From the NCBI GenBank assembly GCA_937996825.1, contig CALKUJ010000135.1, forward strand, positions 1 to 19,130: a stretch of DNA of 19,130 nt, read 5' to 3'. Shown piece after piece: positions 1 through 6,306 of the stretch (its first letter is position 1; each line of letters begins with the position of its first letter). The notes below the pieces were generated by a model that was not told the origin of the DNA, ran no database searches, and saw nothing but the letters and a program-made list of their open reading frames with translations. The translations under genes and the position numbers were made by a program. This DNA is from an uncultured Polynucleobacter sp. GTDB lineage: Bacteria; Pseudomonadota; Gammaproteobacteria; Burkholderiales; Burkholderiaceae.

Positions 1-407
1 CCACCCCTTGGATTATTTGGCATTAACACCAAATAACGACCGGCTAGGGAGATGAAGCTCGTGAGGGCAGCACCTTTATTGCCACGCTCTTCTTTTTCTA
101 CTTGAACGATGATTTCTTGGCCTTCGCGCAAGGCGTCTTTGATGCCTGCAGTGCGAACGTCAATACCGTCCTTGAAATAAGCTCTTGAAACCTCTTTGAA
201 AGGCAAAAAGCCATGACGCTCTTCACCGTAGTTCACGAAGCAAGCTTCTAATGAGGGTTCAATGCGTGTGATCACGCCTTTGTAGATATTGCCTTTACGT
301 TGTTCACGTCCAGTTGTTTCAATATCAATGTCGATCAGTTTTTGACCATCAACAATGGCTACGCGCAGCTCTTCTTGCTGGGTAGCGTTAAATAACATTC
401 GTTTCAT
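1..407 (-). CDS. rne: Ribonuclease E, N-terminal part (cut by window edge)
   Basis: The first 135 codons of RNase E, the endonuclease that starts decay of most mRNAs and matures rRNA and tRNA and scaffolds the degradosome at the inner membrane. The protein begins MKRMLFNATQQEELRVAIVD and continues with NIYKGVITRIEPSLEACFV and EERHGFLPFKEVSRAYF, which closely match the start of the E. coli enzyme (RNase H-like part followed by the S1 domain). The catalytic DNase I-like domain and the C-terminal scaffold lie outside the window. The start is ATG at 405-407 on the minus strand, preceded by a good ribosome binding site (GGAG, about 6 nt upstream). The gene is transcribed away from rluC, and about 300 nt of upstream DNA could form its leader. 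RNase E controls its own level through its leader in E. coli; the same here is an inference. Confidence 0.96.
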   Translation of the reverse strand, partial: MKRMLFNATQQEELRVAIVDGQKLIDIDIETTGREQRKGNIYKGVITRIEPSLEACFVNYGEERHGFLPFKEVSRAYFKDGIDVRTAGIKDALREGQEIIVQVEKEERGNKGAALTSFISLAGRYLVLMPNNPRG

Positions 408-507
408 TTAAATCTCCGTCCTGCAGCCAGGCAGCCATCGCGGTGAGCGAAACGGAATTGAAGGGATTGCGTGAGGCAATCTCTGTGATGACAAACTTCA
501 CTACACT

Positions 508-537
508 CGCTGACTTATTCTTCTTTGCGGGTCAGCG
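508..537 (-). promoter_or_regulatory. Hairpin in the rne leader
   Basis: A perfect 7-bp inverted repeat, CGCTGAC and GTCAGCG, encloses a 16-nt purine-rich, AU-leaning loop when read on the rne (minus) strand. It lies about 100 nt upstream of the rne start codon, inside any transcript that begins at the candidate promoters. In E. coli, leader hairpins with accessible single-stranded AU segments are bound by RNase E itself to destabilise its mRNA. The analogous role here is inferred from position and shape only. Confidence 0.5.
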
Positions 538-708
538 TGCGCTTAAATTCTTTTATCAGTTTCGCAGTTCGCGGCACTATGCCAGCCAACTTTGCGTCTC
601 ATTACATCAGGGGAGAGGCGAACCCTGGAAATACTTTTGGCTATTTCAGACCCGGCTTGGGGCGCTACCATGCAAACAATAAATTTGATGTTGCGCAGCA
701 AGATAGGT

Positions 709-717
709 CATTATATG
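709..717. promoter_or_regulatory. Overlapping divergent -10 elements for rne and rluC
   Basis: The near-palindrome CATTATATG contains a consensus TATAAT on the minus strand (plus coordinates 710-715), pointing toward rne, and CATTAT (709-714) or TATATG (712-717) on the plus strand, pointing toward rluC. For rluC a TTGATG at 685-690 lies 18 bp upstream of CATTAT. No convincing -35 exists for the rne direction. Transcription from the plus-strand box would begin at or within a base or two of the rluC start codon. One A/T-rich box may therefore serve both directions, but this is prediction only. Confidence 0.4.
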
Positions 718-721
718 TCAT

Positions 722-1657
722 ATGAACAGTAATTCGGTAACCCAACACATTGTTTTATTTGAGGAAGCTGGCCAAAGGCTAGATAATTTCCTGTTTCGCA
801 TGGCAAAAGGGGTGCCCAAGACCCATATTTACCGAATTATTCGCTCAGGTGAGGTCAGGGTGAACAAAAAAAGGGCTGATGCCAGCCAAAAAATCCAAGA
901 AGGAGATGTTTTACGCCTGCCACCATTGCGAGTTTCTGAGGCAAAAGCACCAGCGAATGACTTCATTTCTAGGAAAATGAATGAAGAAATAGTAATTTTG
1001 CACGAAGATGACAGCATTTTAGTGGTAGATAAACCCTCAGGAATTGCTGTGCATGGTGGTTCGGGGGTGTCCTTGGGCTTGATTGAGGCCATGAGAGCCC
1101 AAAGACCAGACGCAAAATTCCTCGAATTGGTCCACAGACTCGATCGTGATACTTCTGGCATTTTGATGTTGGCCAAGAAACGCAGTGCTTTGGTTCATCT
1201 TCACGAACAAATTCGTGAGGGAAAGATGGAAAAGCGCTACTTATTGATAGTGCATGGTCAGTTACCAGTCTCTGGTAAGTCGATTCCACTCAAATACCCA
1301 TTACTCAAATATCTGCTTCCGAATGGTGAGCGTCGAGTCAGAGTTGCCACGGATGGGGGCCAGCCCAGCCATACCAATATCCGTGTCAAAGCAAATTATC
1401 GCGATGGTCTCTGCAGTTTGGTTGAAGCTCAGCTTAAAACAGGTCGCACCCATCAAATTCGGGTGCATTTACAAACTTATGGTCATCCTATTTTGGGCGA
1501 TGACAAGTACGGTGATCAAGAATTAGATAAAGTATTGAAACCAAAAAGACTTTTACTGCACGCAAGACATTTATCATTCATTCATCCTAAAACAGAAGAA
1601 AAAATGACTTTCGAGGCTGATATCCCCGAAGCATTTCAAAAAATGGAGACAACATGA
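722..1657 (+). CDS. rluC: 23S rRNA pseudouridine synthase (RluC-type)
   Basis: A 311-residue RluA/RluC-family pseudouridine synthase, which in E. coli converts uridines 955, 2504 and 2580 of 23S rRNA to pseudouridine. An S4 RNA-binding domain covers about residues 18-75 (GQRLDNFL, then VPKTHIYRIIRSGEVRVNKK). The catalytic domain follows, with HRLDRDTSG at 138-146 holding the nucleophile Asp141, and TGRTHQIRVHL near residue 240. Length and order match the family. The only plausible start is ATG 722, because the frame is closed by a stop at 704-706 and there is no earlier ATG/GTG/TTG. It has no Shine-Dalgarno; AGG at 705-707 is too far away. The gene is divergent from rne, an arrangement widespread in proteobacteria, and overlaps the next gene by 4 nt (ATGA), so the two are probably translationally coupled. 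Confidence 0.95.
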   Translation: MNSNSVTQHIVLFEEAGQRLDNFLFRMAKGVPKTHIYRIIRSGEVRVNKKRADASQKIQEGDVLRLPPLRVSEAKAPANDFISRKMNEEIVILHEDDSILVVDKPSGIAVHGGSGVSLGLIEAMRAQRPDAKFLELVHRLDRDTSGILMLAKKRSALVHLHEQIREGKMEKRYLLIVHGQLPVSGKSIPLKYPLLKYLLPNGERRVRVATDGGQPSHTNIRVKANYRDGLCSLVEAQLKTGRTHQIRVHLQTYGHPILGDDKYGDQELDKVLKPKRLLLHARHLSFIHPKTEEKMTFEADIPEAFQKMETT

Positions 1658-2529
1658 AATTAGCCGCTTACCAATACAAAGCCGAGCAATATGTGGGCCT
1701 TATTGCTCAAGATTTGCAAACAGTCAAACCCTATCAATTGAGTAAAGAAGAAGCAGCACGTGGTGCACTAGCGATCATCGAGTTGATGGCTGAGGGGCAA
1801 GCTCTACCCGTTTTGGGTTCTCCGGTTCCATTAAAGGATGTTTGTTTATTGGCTCCGATCCCCAAGCCTAAGAGAAATATTTTTTGTGTGGGTAAAAACT
1901 ATTTGGATCACGTTAAAGAAATCAAAGACAGTAAATTGGGAGAGGCGCAGGGCGCCATGGCGAACTTGCCAAAGCACCCAGTGGTTTTTAGTAAAGTGCC
2001 GGAGTCTGTGATTGGCCCACGCGTTGGAATTGATAGCCATCCTCAGGCAACCCAAGAAATGGATTACGAAGCCGAGTTAGCGGTGGTGATCGCCAAAAAA
2101 GGCAAGGCTATTAGTCAAGCTGATGCCATGAGTTACATCTGGGGATACACCATCATCAATGACATCAGTGCTCGTGACGTCCAAGCCAAGCATGTGCAAT
2201 TTCACTTAGGTAAGAGTTTTGATACTTTCTGTCCGATGGGTCCATGGTTGGTTTCTGCGGATGAACTAGATTCAAGCAAGGCATCCATCAAGTGTTGGGT
2301 GAATGGAGAGCTAAGACAGGACGCCACCACTGAATTATTGATTTTCAATATCCCCACCATCATCGAAGCGATTTCAAAAGGCATGACCTTGTATCCAGGC
2401 GATGTGATCGCTACCGGCACGCCAAGCGGTGTTGGCATGGGCTTTAAGCCCCCTCGTTTTTTAAAGAAAGGCGATACCGTCAAGATTGAAATTGATGGCA
2501 TTGGCACTTTAGAAAACCCAGTCATTTAA
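1654..2529 (+). CDS. Fumarylacetoacetate hydrolase (FAH) family protein
   Basis: A 291-residue FAH-superfamily enzyme. These metal-dependent enzymes cleave or decarboxylate beta-keto acids (acylpyruvases, oxaloacetate decarboxylases, hydroxymuconate isomerase/decarboxylases). The core starts near residue 75 with CVGKNYLDHVKE; His86 and Glu89 match the catalytic His-Glu pair of FAHD1-type acylpyruvases. Metal ligands are Glu139 and Glu141 (DYEAELAVV) and Asp170 (NDISARDVQ). GKSFDTFCPMGPW and ATGTPSGVGMG complete the family pattern. About 70 N-terminal residues form the small extra domain seen in longer family members. The start overlaps the rluC stop (ATGA) and has GGAGA at 1645-1649. The substrate cannot be told from sequence, and the neighbours (rRNA modification, phosphatase) give no pathway. 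Family call firm, reaction unknown. Confidence 0.9.
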   Translation: MKLAAYQYKAEQYVGLIAQDLQTVKPYQLSKEEAARGALAIIELMAEGQALPVLGSPVPLKDVCLLAPIPKPKRNIFCVGKNYLDHVKEIKDSKLGEAQGAMANLPKHPVVFSKVPESVIGPRVGIDSHPQATQEMDYEAELAVVIAKKGKAISQADAMSYIWGYTIINDISARDVQAKHVQFHLGKSFDTFCPMGPWLVSADELDSSKASIKCWVNGELRQDATTELLIFNIPTIIEAISKGMTLYPGDVIATGTPSGVGMGFKPPRFLKKGDTVKIEIDGIGTLENPVI

Positions 2530-2536
2530 GGCATTG

Positions 2537-3193
2537 ATGTCACTTCGTTATGAATTAATTGTGTGGGATTGGGATGGAACCTTGATAGATTCCACTCCCA
2601 CCATTGTTCGATGCATTCAAGATGCATGTCGCGATTTGGCTCTGCCCGTGCCTGAGGATTCTGTTGCCAGTCATGTGATTGGTTTGGGGATTCAGGAGTC
2701 ATTGCGCAAAGCTTGTCCAACGGTGTCAGTTGATGATCACTACAAATTGATTGATCGCTTTAGATTTCATTATTTGAGCAAAGACCACGAATTAAGTTTG
2801 TTTGAAGGCGCCAAAGATTTATTGCATCAATTAAAAGATCGAGGACATCTTCTCGCAGTTGCCACCGGCAAAAGTCGCAAGGGTCTCAATCGTTCTTTGG
2901 GCTTTCATCAACTGGAAAAGGTTTTTGCAGATTCACGCACCCCTGATGAGTCAAGGTCTAAGCCGCACCCCGCCATGTTGTTGGAATTGTCAGAATCACT
3001 GATGGTGCCTATGGAAAAAGTCCTCATGATTGGCGATACAACGCATGATTTGGGGATGGCGAATGCGGCAGGAGCTGATGCGGTGGGCGTGACTTATGGT
3101 GCGCATCCTGAACATGTTTTACAAACTGAAAATCCTTTGGTTTGTGTCAAGAATGTTCAGGAATTATCTGAGTGGTTAGCAAGTAACGCATAA
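2537..3193 (+). CDS. HAD-superfamily phosphatase (Gph/PGP-like)
   Basis: A 218-residue haloacid-dehalogenase hydrolase of the phosphoglycolate phosphatase-like group. Motif I is DWDGTL with nucleophile Asp11 and acid/base Asp13; motif II Thr110 (ATGKSRKG); motif III Lys142 (SKPHPAML); motif IV GDTTHD with Asp167 and Asp171. A helical cap lies between motifs I and II (about residues 18-85), as in subclass IA. The chosen start is ATG 2537, because AAGG at 2528-2531 sits 5 nt upstream; a TTG immediately before it is not needed. The gene lies 7 bp after the FAH gene and is probably in the same transcript as rluC. A HAD gene beside rluC is usual in Burkholderiales. The substrate may be 2-phosphoglycolate or another small phosphate ester and cannot be fixed from sequence. 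Confidence 0.88.
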   Translation: MSLRYELIVWDWDGTLIDSTPTIVRCIQDACRDLALPVPEDSVASHVIGLGIQESLRKACPTVSVDDHYKLIDRFRFHYLSKDHELSLFEGAKDLLHQLKDRGHLLAVATGKSRKGLNRSLGFHQLEKVFADSRTPDESRSKPHPAMLLELSESLMVPMEKVLMIGDTTHDLGMANAAGADAVGVTYGAHPEHVLQTENPLVCVKNVQELSEWLASNA

Positions 3194-3216
3194 AAAGATT
3201 AAGCTCTTATCTGAGC

Positions 3217-3231
3217 CAATCAAATTGATTG
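3217..3231. promoter_or_regulatory. Perfect 15-bp palindrome upstream of the S49 peptidase gene
   Basis: CAATCAAATTGATTG has 7-bp arms around one central base, in the 82-bp gap between the HAD and peptidase genes. Just downstream, TTGAAT (3229-3234) and TAGATT (3253-3258), 18 bp apart, form a weak sigma-70-like promoter that the palindrome overlaps. This is a plausible repressor or activator site, but it matches no operator I can name; the half-sites are in the opposite orientation to an FNR box. It could also be a chance AT-rich palindrome. Confidence 0.35.
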
Positions 3232-3275
3232 AATTGCTGAAATTAAATTAGTTAGATTTATTAAGAGAGTCATTC

Positions 3276-4214
3276 ATGTCTGATGAAAAAGTCTGGGAAA
3301 AACAGGCGTTAGAACATCTGTTGTTAGAGAACCTCAAAGAGCAGCGTCGCGGGCGTCGTTGGAGAACCGCTTTGCGCATGATGACATTGGTTGTTTTTGT
3401 TGGTGTTGCCATCAATTTATTTGACATTGATATTGCTGGTAAATCCAGCATGGGTAAGCACACGGCTTTGGTTGATTTGCAAGGTGAGATCGCGCCAGAT
3501 ACCAAGGCCAGTGCAGATGCAATCAATGCATCGTTACAAGCAGCCTTTGAAAACTCTGAGAGTGTTGGTGTGATTTTGCGCATCAACAGTCCTGGTGGTT
3601 CACCAGTTCAGTCCGGCATCATTCACGATGAAATGTTGCGCTTGCGTGCCAAGTACCCACAAAAATCCTTACACGTGGTGGTTGAAGAGGTTTGCGCCTC
3701 AGGTGGTTACTACGTGGCCTCTGCCGCTGAAAACATTTATGTTGATAAAGCCAGTTTGGTTGGTTCTATCGGTGTGATCATGAATGGCTTTGGCGTGACT
3801 GGTTTGATGGAGAAGTTGGGGATTGAACGCCGCGCCATCGCAGCTGGAAAAAATAAAGCGCTCTTGGATCCATTCAGTAAACAAGATCCCAAGCAAAAAG
3901 AATTTGTACAAGGAATGATCACTGAAGTGCATGAGCAATTCATCAAGGTGGTGCGCACGGGACGTGGCGATCGCTTGAAAGAAACTCCAGACATGTTCAG
4001 TGGTTTGGTATGGAATGGTGCGAAGAGTGTTGAATTGGGTTTGAGTGATGGCTTGGGCAGTGTCGATACAGTGGCTCGTGATGTTTTCAAAGCATCAACG
4101 ATTGTTGACTACACCATGAAAGATAACTTGGCTGAAAGAGTCGCCAAGCGTTTTGGTGCTGCGATGGGCGAGGGCGCTACCAGGGTGTTGATGTATGGAG
4201 GCCAGTTACGCTGA
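3276..4214 (+). CDS. S49-family membrane peptidase (SppA-like)
   Basis: A 312-residue single-domain S49 peptidase, about half the length of the duplicated E. coli SppA and close to the Bacillus type. Such enzymes degrade leftover signal peptides or membrane-protein fragments at the membrane. The N-terminus is cytoplasmic and basic (QRRGRRWR), followed by one transmembrane segment at about 34-52, placing the protease domain in the periplasm. Ser142 in CASGGYY is the nucleophile; Lys194 (GKNKALLDP) sits 52 residues later, the same spacing as the Bacillus SppA Ser-Lys dyad. RINSPGG near 102-108 is the conserved substrate-strand region. The start ATG 3276 has a modest purine-rich site (AAGAGAG, 3263-3269). 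The gene is followed by the convergent methylase gene, and its likely terminator lies inside that gene. Confidence 0.92.
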   Translation: MSDEKVWEKQALEHLLLENLKEQRRGRRWRTALRMMTLVVFVGVAINLFDIDIAGKSSMGKHTALVDLQGEIAPDTKASADAINASLQAAFENSESVGVILRINSPGGSPVQSGIIHDEMLRLRAKYPQKSLHVVVEEVCASGGYYVASAAENIYVDKASLVGSIGVIMNGFGVTGLMEKLGIERRAIAAGKNKALLDPFSKQDPKQKEFVQGMITEVHEQFIKVVRTGRGDRLKETPDMFSGLVWNGAKSVELGLSDGLGSVDTVARDVFKASTIVDYTMKDNLAERVAKRFGAAMGEGATRVLMYGGQLR

Positions 4215-4246
4215 TCTATTAAAGATCAACTCAACAAAAGACTAGA

Positions 4247-5011
4247 CTAAGCCAGTATCAAGAACACGGCAGGTCGTTGATGAAGAGCTTGGAGTAATCC
4301 AGGCTCTTTTTTTATTTGTGCTTGCCAAGCGCTGACGGTTTTAGAAATCACCAAAGCATTGGGCAAACTCAAATCAGCTGCCACACACATTTGAGTGTTG
4401 CCCTGCAGGGTTTGAAGCATAGCTTCAATCATGGCTGCGTTGCGATAAGGAGTTTCAATCCACAATTGAGTCTGGTGCTTTCTCTTAGACTCTTGTTCTA
4501 ATTGTTTGAGTGCCGCAGTTCTTTCAGGATCTTTCACGGCGATGTAACCATGAAAAGCAAAGCTTTGACCATTCATGCCAGATGACATCAATGCCAATAA
4601 CAAAGAATTCGGACCAATCAAGGCGCGCACCGGAATGCCCATTTGATGTGCCGTCTTCACAACATCAGATCCTGGATCAGCAATCGCTGGCAGGCCAGCT
4701 TCAGACATCAAGCCCATGTCATGACCATCGAGTAATGGTTGAAGCATGGCTTTTAAATTTGTCGATCCATGAGAAGACTCTTTGCCGGGGCCGCGCCACT
4801 CAGTCATCTGCATTTCTTGGATAGGGCAGATCAATGGCGATTGTGATCCAACTGCTTTTAAAAGAGCCCTGGCAGTTTTTGCGTTTTCAACAATCCAATG
4901 GCGAAGCTGAGAAGCTTGCTCGATCGTATCGCGTGGCATGACATGATTGAGTTGAGATTCACGATCATCATCACCCAAGGTGTTCGGAATTAAATAAAGA
5001 GTGCCTGGCAT
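4247..5011 (-). CDS. RsmI-like SAM-dependent methyltransferase (tetrapyrrole methylase family)
   Basis: A 254-residue member of the tetrapyrrole methylase fold related to RsmI, the enzyme that 2'-O-methylates C1402 of 16S rRNA. The family signature SEAGLPAIADPG at residues 103-114 corresponds to SDAGTPLISDPG of RsmI; VRALIGPNSLLLALMSSG follows, as in the SAM-binding half. It is shorter than RsmI (about 286), its N-terminus diverges from the usual GNLGD start, and it lacks RsmI's C-terminal extension. It probably belongs to the RsmI-like paralogue group seen next to maf in betaproteobacteria, whose target I do not know. The start ATG is 10 nt after the maf stop with no Shine-Dalgarno, so translation may depend on coupling with maf. 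Its last codons also encode an intrinsic terminator for the opposite strand. Confidence 0.85.
   Translation of the reverse strand: MPGTLYLIPNTLGDDDRESQLNHVMPRDTIEQASQLRHWIVENAKTARALLKAVGSQSPLICPIQEMQMTEWRGPGKESSHGSTNLKAMLQPLLDGHDMGLMSEAGLPAIADPGSDVVKTAHQMGIPVRALIGPNSLLLALMSSGMNGQSFAFHGYIAVKDPERTAALKQLEQESKRKHQTQLWIETPYRNAAMIEAMLQTLQGNTQMCVAADLSLPNALVISKTVSAWQAQIKKEPGLLQALHQRPAVFLILA
4283..4313 (+). terminator. Intrinsic terminator of the rluC-S49 peptidase transcript, inside the convergent gene
   Basis: On the plus strand AAGAGCTTGGA (4283-4293) pairs with TCCAGGCTCTT (4298-4308) to give an uninterrupted 11-bp stem (one G-U pair) closed by a GTAA tetraloop of GNRA type, followed at once by seven T (4307-4313). 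It lies 69 nt after the peptidase stop codon. The same DNA encodes residues of about 233-243 of the RsmI-like protein on the minus strand, so terminator and coding sequence overlap. Form and position are those of a strong Rho-independent terminator. Confidence 0.8.
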
Positions 5012-5021
5012 TTTTAATTGA

Positions 5022-5654
5022 TCATCTATCTAGTGGGATAGAAAAGCCTGCCTCACGCAACAGTGAGCAAACTGTTATCAATGGCAAGCCAATCAAAGCG
5101 GTGGGATCATCACTGCGCACATGTTCTAAAAGACAAATGCCCAAACCTTCTGATTTAGCACTGCCAGCACAATCGTAAGGTGTTTCTGCCAAAAGATAAG
5201 CTTCTAGAACATCATCAGGGAGTTGTCTGAATTTAACTTCGGTGATGACGTTCACAGTTTTTGCTGAACCTGCATGAGCCACGCAAACAGCTGTATGAAA
5301 TTTCACAGTTTGACCACGCAATTGTTGTAGTTGCGCCATTGCATTTTTATGATTGCCTGGTTTGCCCATGGCAACACCATTCAAATCAACGACTTGATCT
5401 GAGCCAATCACGCAGGCCGAAGGGTTGGATAGTGACACGGCCAATGCTTTGGCCTGAGCCAAACGAATCGCCATCAATTCTGGGGTTTCATTGGCCAAAG
5501 GTGCTTCATCTACTTCTGGGGAAATGGTCTCAAAAGCTAAACCCAAGCGATTCAATAATTCTTTTCTGTACTTGGAGGTAGACGCCAAGATCAATTTTTT
5601 GCTTTGACTGACTCGATTATTGGATAAATTGCTTGGGTTAGGGGCGGCACTCAT
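5022..5654 (-). CDS. maf: Maf-family nucleoside triphosphate pyrophosphatase (YceF type, 7-methyl-GTP)
   Basis: A 210-residue Maf/HAM1-like pyrophosphatase; the YceF subfamily hydrolyses m7GTP and related modified nucleotides to monophosphates to keep them out of RNA. KLILASTSKYRKELLNRLG opens the domain at residue 20, EVDE is at 47-50, GSDQV (Asp86, the subfamily form of the catalytic motif) at 84-88, and CAGSAKSEGLGI plus GLPLITVCSLLREAG near the end match YceF rather than the YhdE branch. The only usable start, ATG 5652-5654, gives about 18 residues more than E. coli YceF, and this extension lies in the region just upstream of yceD. No clear Shine-Dalgarno. It is the first gene of a two-gene minus-strand unit; in E. 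coli yceF sits next to rluC and yceD, so the context is old and only partly rearranged. Confidence 0.92.
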   Translation of the reverse strand: MSAAPNPSNLSNNRVSQSKKLILASTSKYRKELLNRLGLAFETISPEVDEAPLANETPELMAIRLAQAKALAVSLSNPSACVIGSDQVVDLNGVAMGKPGNHKNAMAQLQQLRGQTVKFHTAVCVAHAGSAKTVNVITEVKFRQLPDDVLEAYLLAETPYDCAGSAKSEGLGICLLEHVRSDDPTALIGLPLITVCSLLREAGFSIPLDR

Positions 5655-5667
5655 TTATGCTTTCGGT

Positions 5668-6267
5668 ATGAATTCAAAAAATACGACACCCCATATTTTG
5701 CCGAATAATGCCAAAGACCTTCAATCCATTGATACCAGGTCTGGGCTGACTTACATCGGTCAGGGGGTACTCGAACTATCTCACTTTCCTAGATTGTTAC
5801 AGGAAATGACGGTTGAGGCTAATTTCCAGCCTTCAGGTGTGCACTGGGAGGTGAGCACTTGGTTTGAGGAGCGTTTAGGGACAATTCCTATGCAATACAT
5901 GCACTTACGCCTAGCGCTTGATTTGCCACTGACCTGCCAGGCCTGTTTGCAACCCTATATTGAATCATTGGATTCAGACCGTGATTACATCCTGTTTGAG
6001 ACCGAAGAAGAGGCTGAAGCTTGGGATTTTGATGAGGAAAATCAAGATGCTGAAGATGCCCTGGTGTCCTCTGAAACCTTTAATTTATTGGAAGCCATTG
6101 AGGAAGAGCTGCTTTTAACCCTGCCTTTGATTGCCAAGCACCCCGAAGGCGAGTGCAAGCCAGAAGACCTTCAAAAAGTGAATAAAACCCTTAAATCGGG
6201 GTCAGAAGAGATCATCATCAAGAAGCCCAATCCATTTGCAATCCTAGAAAAGCTCAAGAAACAATGA
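5668..6267 (+). CDS. yceD: YceD family (DUF177) 23S rRNA accumulation protein
   Basis: A 199-residue DUF177/YceD protein, required for normal 23S rRNA levels in plants and E. coli and nearly always upstream of rpmF. Visible features are LTCQACLQPY with a CxxC pair (Cys90, Cys93), a long acidic stretch (about 110-135), the LLLTLPLIAKH segment and the C-terminal KPNPFAILEKLKKQ shared with E. coli YceD. The start is ATG 5668; the frame extends upstream only to a TTG that would overlap maf further. There are only 13 bp to the divergent maf start and no Shine-Dalgarno. TATGCT at 5656-5661 could be a -10 whose transcript would begin at the ATG itself, so translation may be leaderless. The gene continues into rpmF after 39 bp. 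Confidence 0.9.
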   Translation: MNSKNTTPHILPNNAKDLQSIDTRSGLTYIGQGVLELSHFPRLLQEMTVEANFQPSGVHWEVSTWFEERLGTIPMQYMHLRLALDLPLTCQACLQPYIESLDSDRDYILFETEEEAEAWDFDEENQDAEDALVSSETFNLLEAIEEELLLTLPLIAKHPEGECKPEDLQKVNKTLKSGSEEIIIKKPNPFAILEKLKKQ

Positions 6268-6272
6268 CTTTA

Positions 6273-6281
6273 TGCTAGAAT
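6273..6281 (+). promoter_or_regulatory. Extended -10 promoter for rpmF
   Basis: TGCTAGAAT has the TGn extension and a 5-of-6 match to TATAAT (TAGAAT, 6276-6281). It lies between the yceD stop (6267) and the rpmF ribosome binding site (6295-6299), predicting a start near 6288. There is no recognisable -35, which extended -10 promoters can lack. It would let L32 be made independently of YceD. Confidence 0.5.
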
Positions 6282-6306
6282 CTCGGATTCGTTTAGGAGT
6301 AAAAAC

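Larger units (their letters stand above)
408..721. promoter_or_regulatory. rne-rluC divergent intergenic region / rne leader
   Basis: A 314-bp gap between the start codons of rne (leftward) and rluC (rightward). Frames of 66-79 codons are open on the plus strand here, but their translations are unlike any protein I recognise and they have no ribosome binding sites, so I treat the region as non-coding. On the minus strand it can form two clear hairpins (stems 508-514/531-537 and 466-470/476-480) between a -10-like box at 710-715 and the rne ribosome binding site. A second minus-strand box resembling an extended -10 (TGATAAAAG, plus coordinates 550-558) could give a shorter leader that keeps both hairpins. 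The length resembles the long autoregulatory rne leader of E. coli. Confidence 0.6.

Noticed and set aside
443..725. Two overlapping open frames of 66-79 codons in the rne-rluC gap (443-682 and 525-725).
   Set aside because: No ribosome binding site, no recognisable protein character, and they lie across the rne leader and promoter region; most likely chance frames.
829..1289. Long antisense and alternative frames inside rluC (and similar ones inside most other genes).
   Set aside because: They overlap firmly identified genes with intact motifs, and their translations show no family features.
2438..2466. GGCTTTAAGCC followed by TTTTTT within the FAH gene, considered as a terminator.
   Set aside because: The palindrome leaves at most 4 pairs with a 3-nt loop and is separated from the T-run; it lies in well-conserved coding sequence.
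4212..4228. Inverted repeat TGATCT/AGATCA just after the S49 peptidase stop, considered as the terminator.
   Set aside because: Only 6 AU-rich pairs and no T-tract on either strand; the 11-bp stem with seven T at 4283-4313 is far better.
5620..5667. TTG start for yceD giving 16 more residues.
   Set aside because: It would overlap the start of maf by 35 bp, has no ribosome binding site, and adds a hydrophobic segment unlike YceD; ATG 5668 is preferred.
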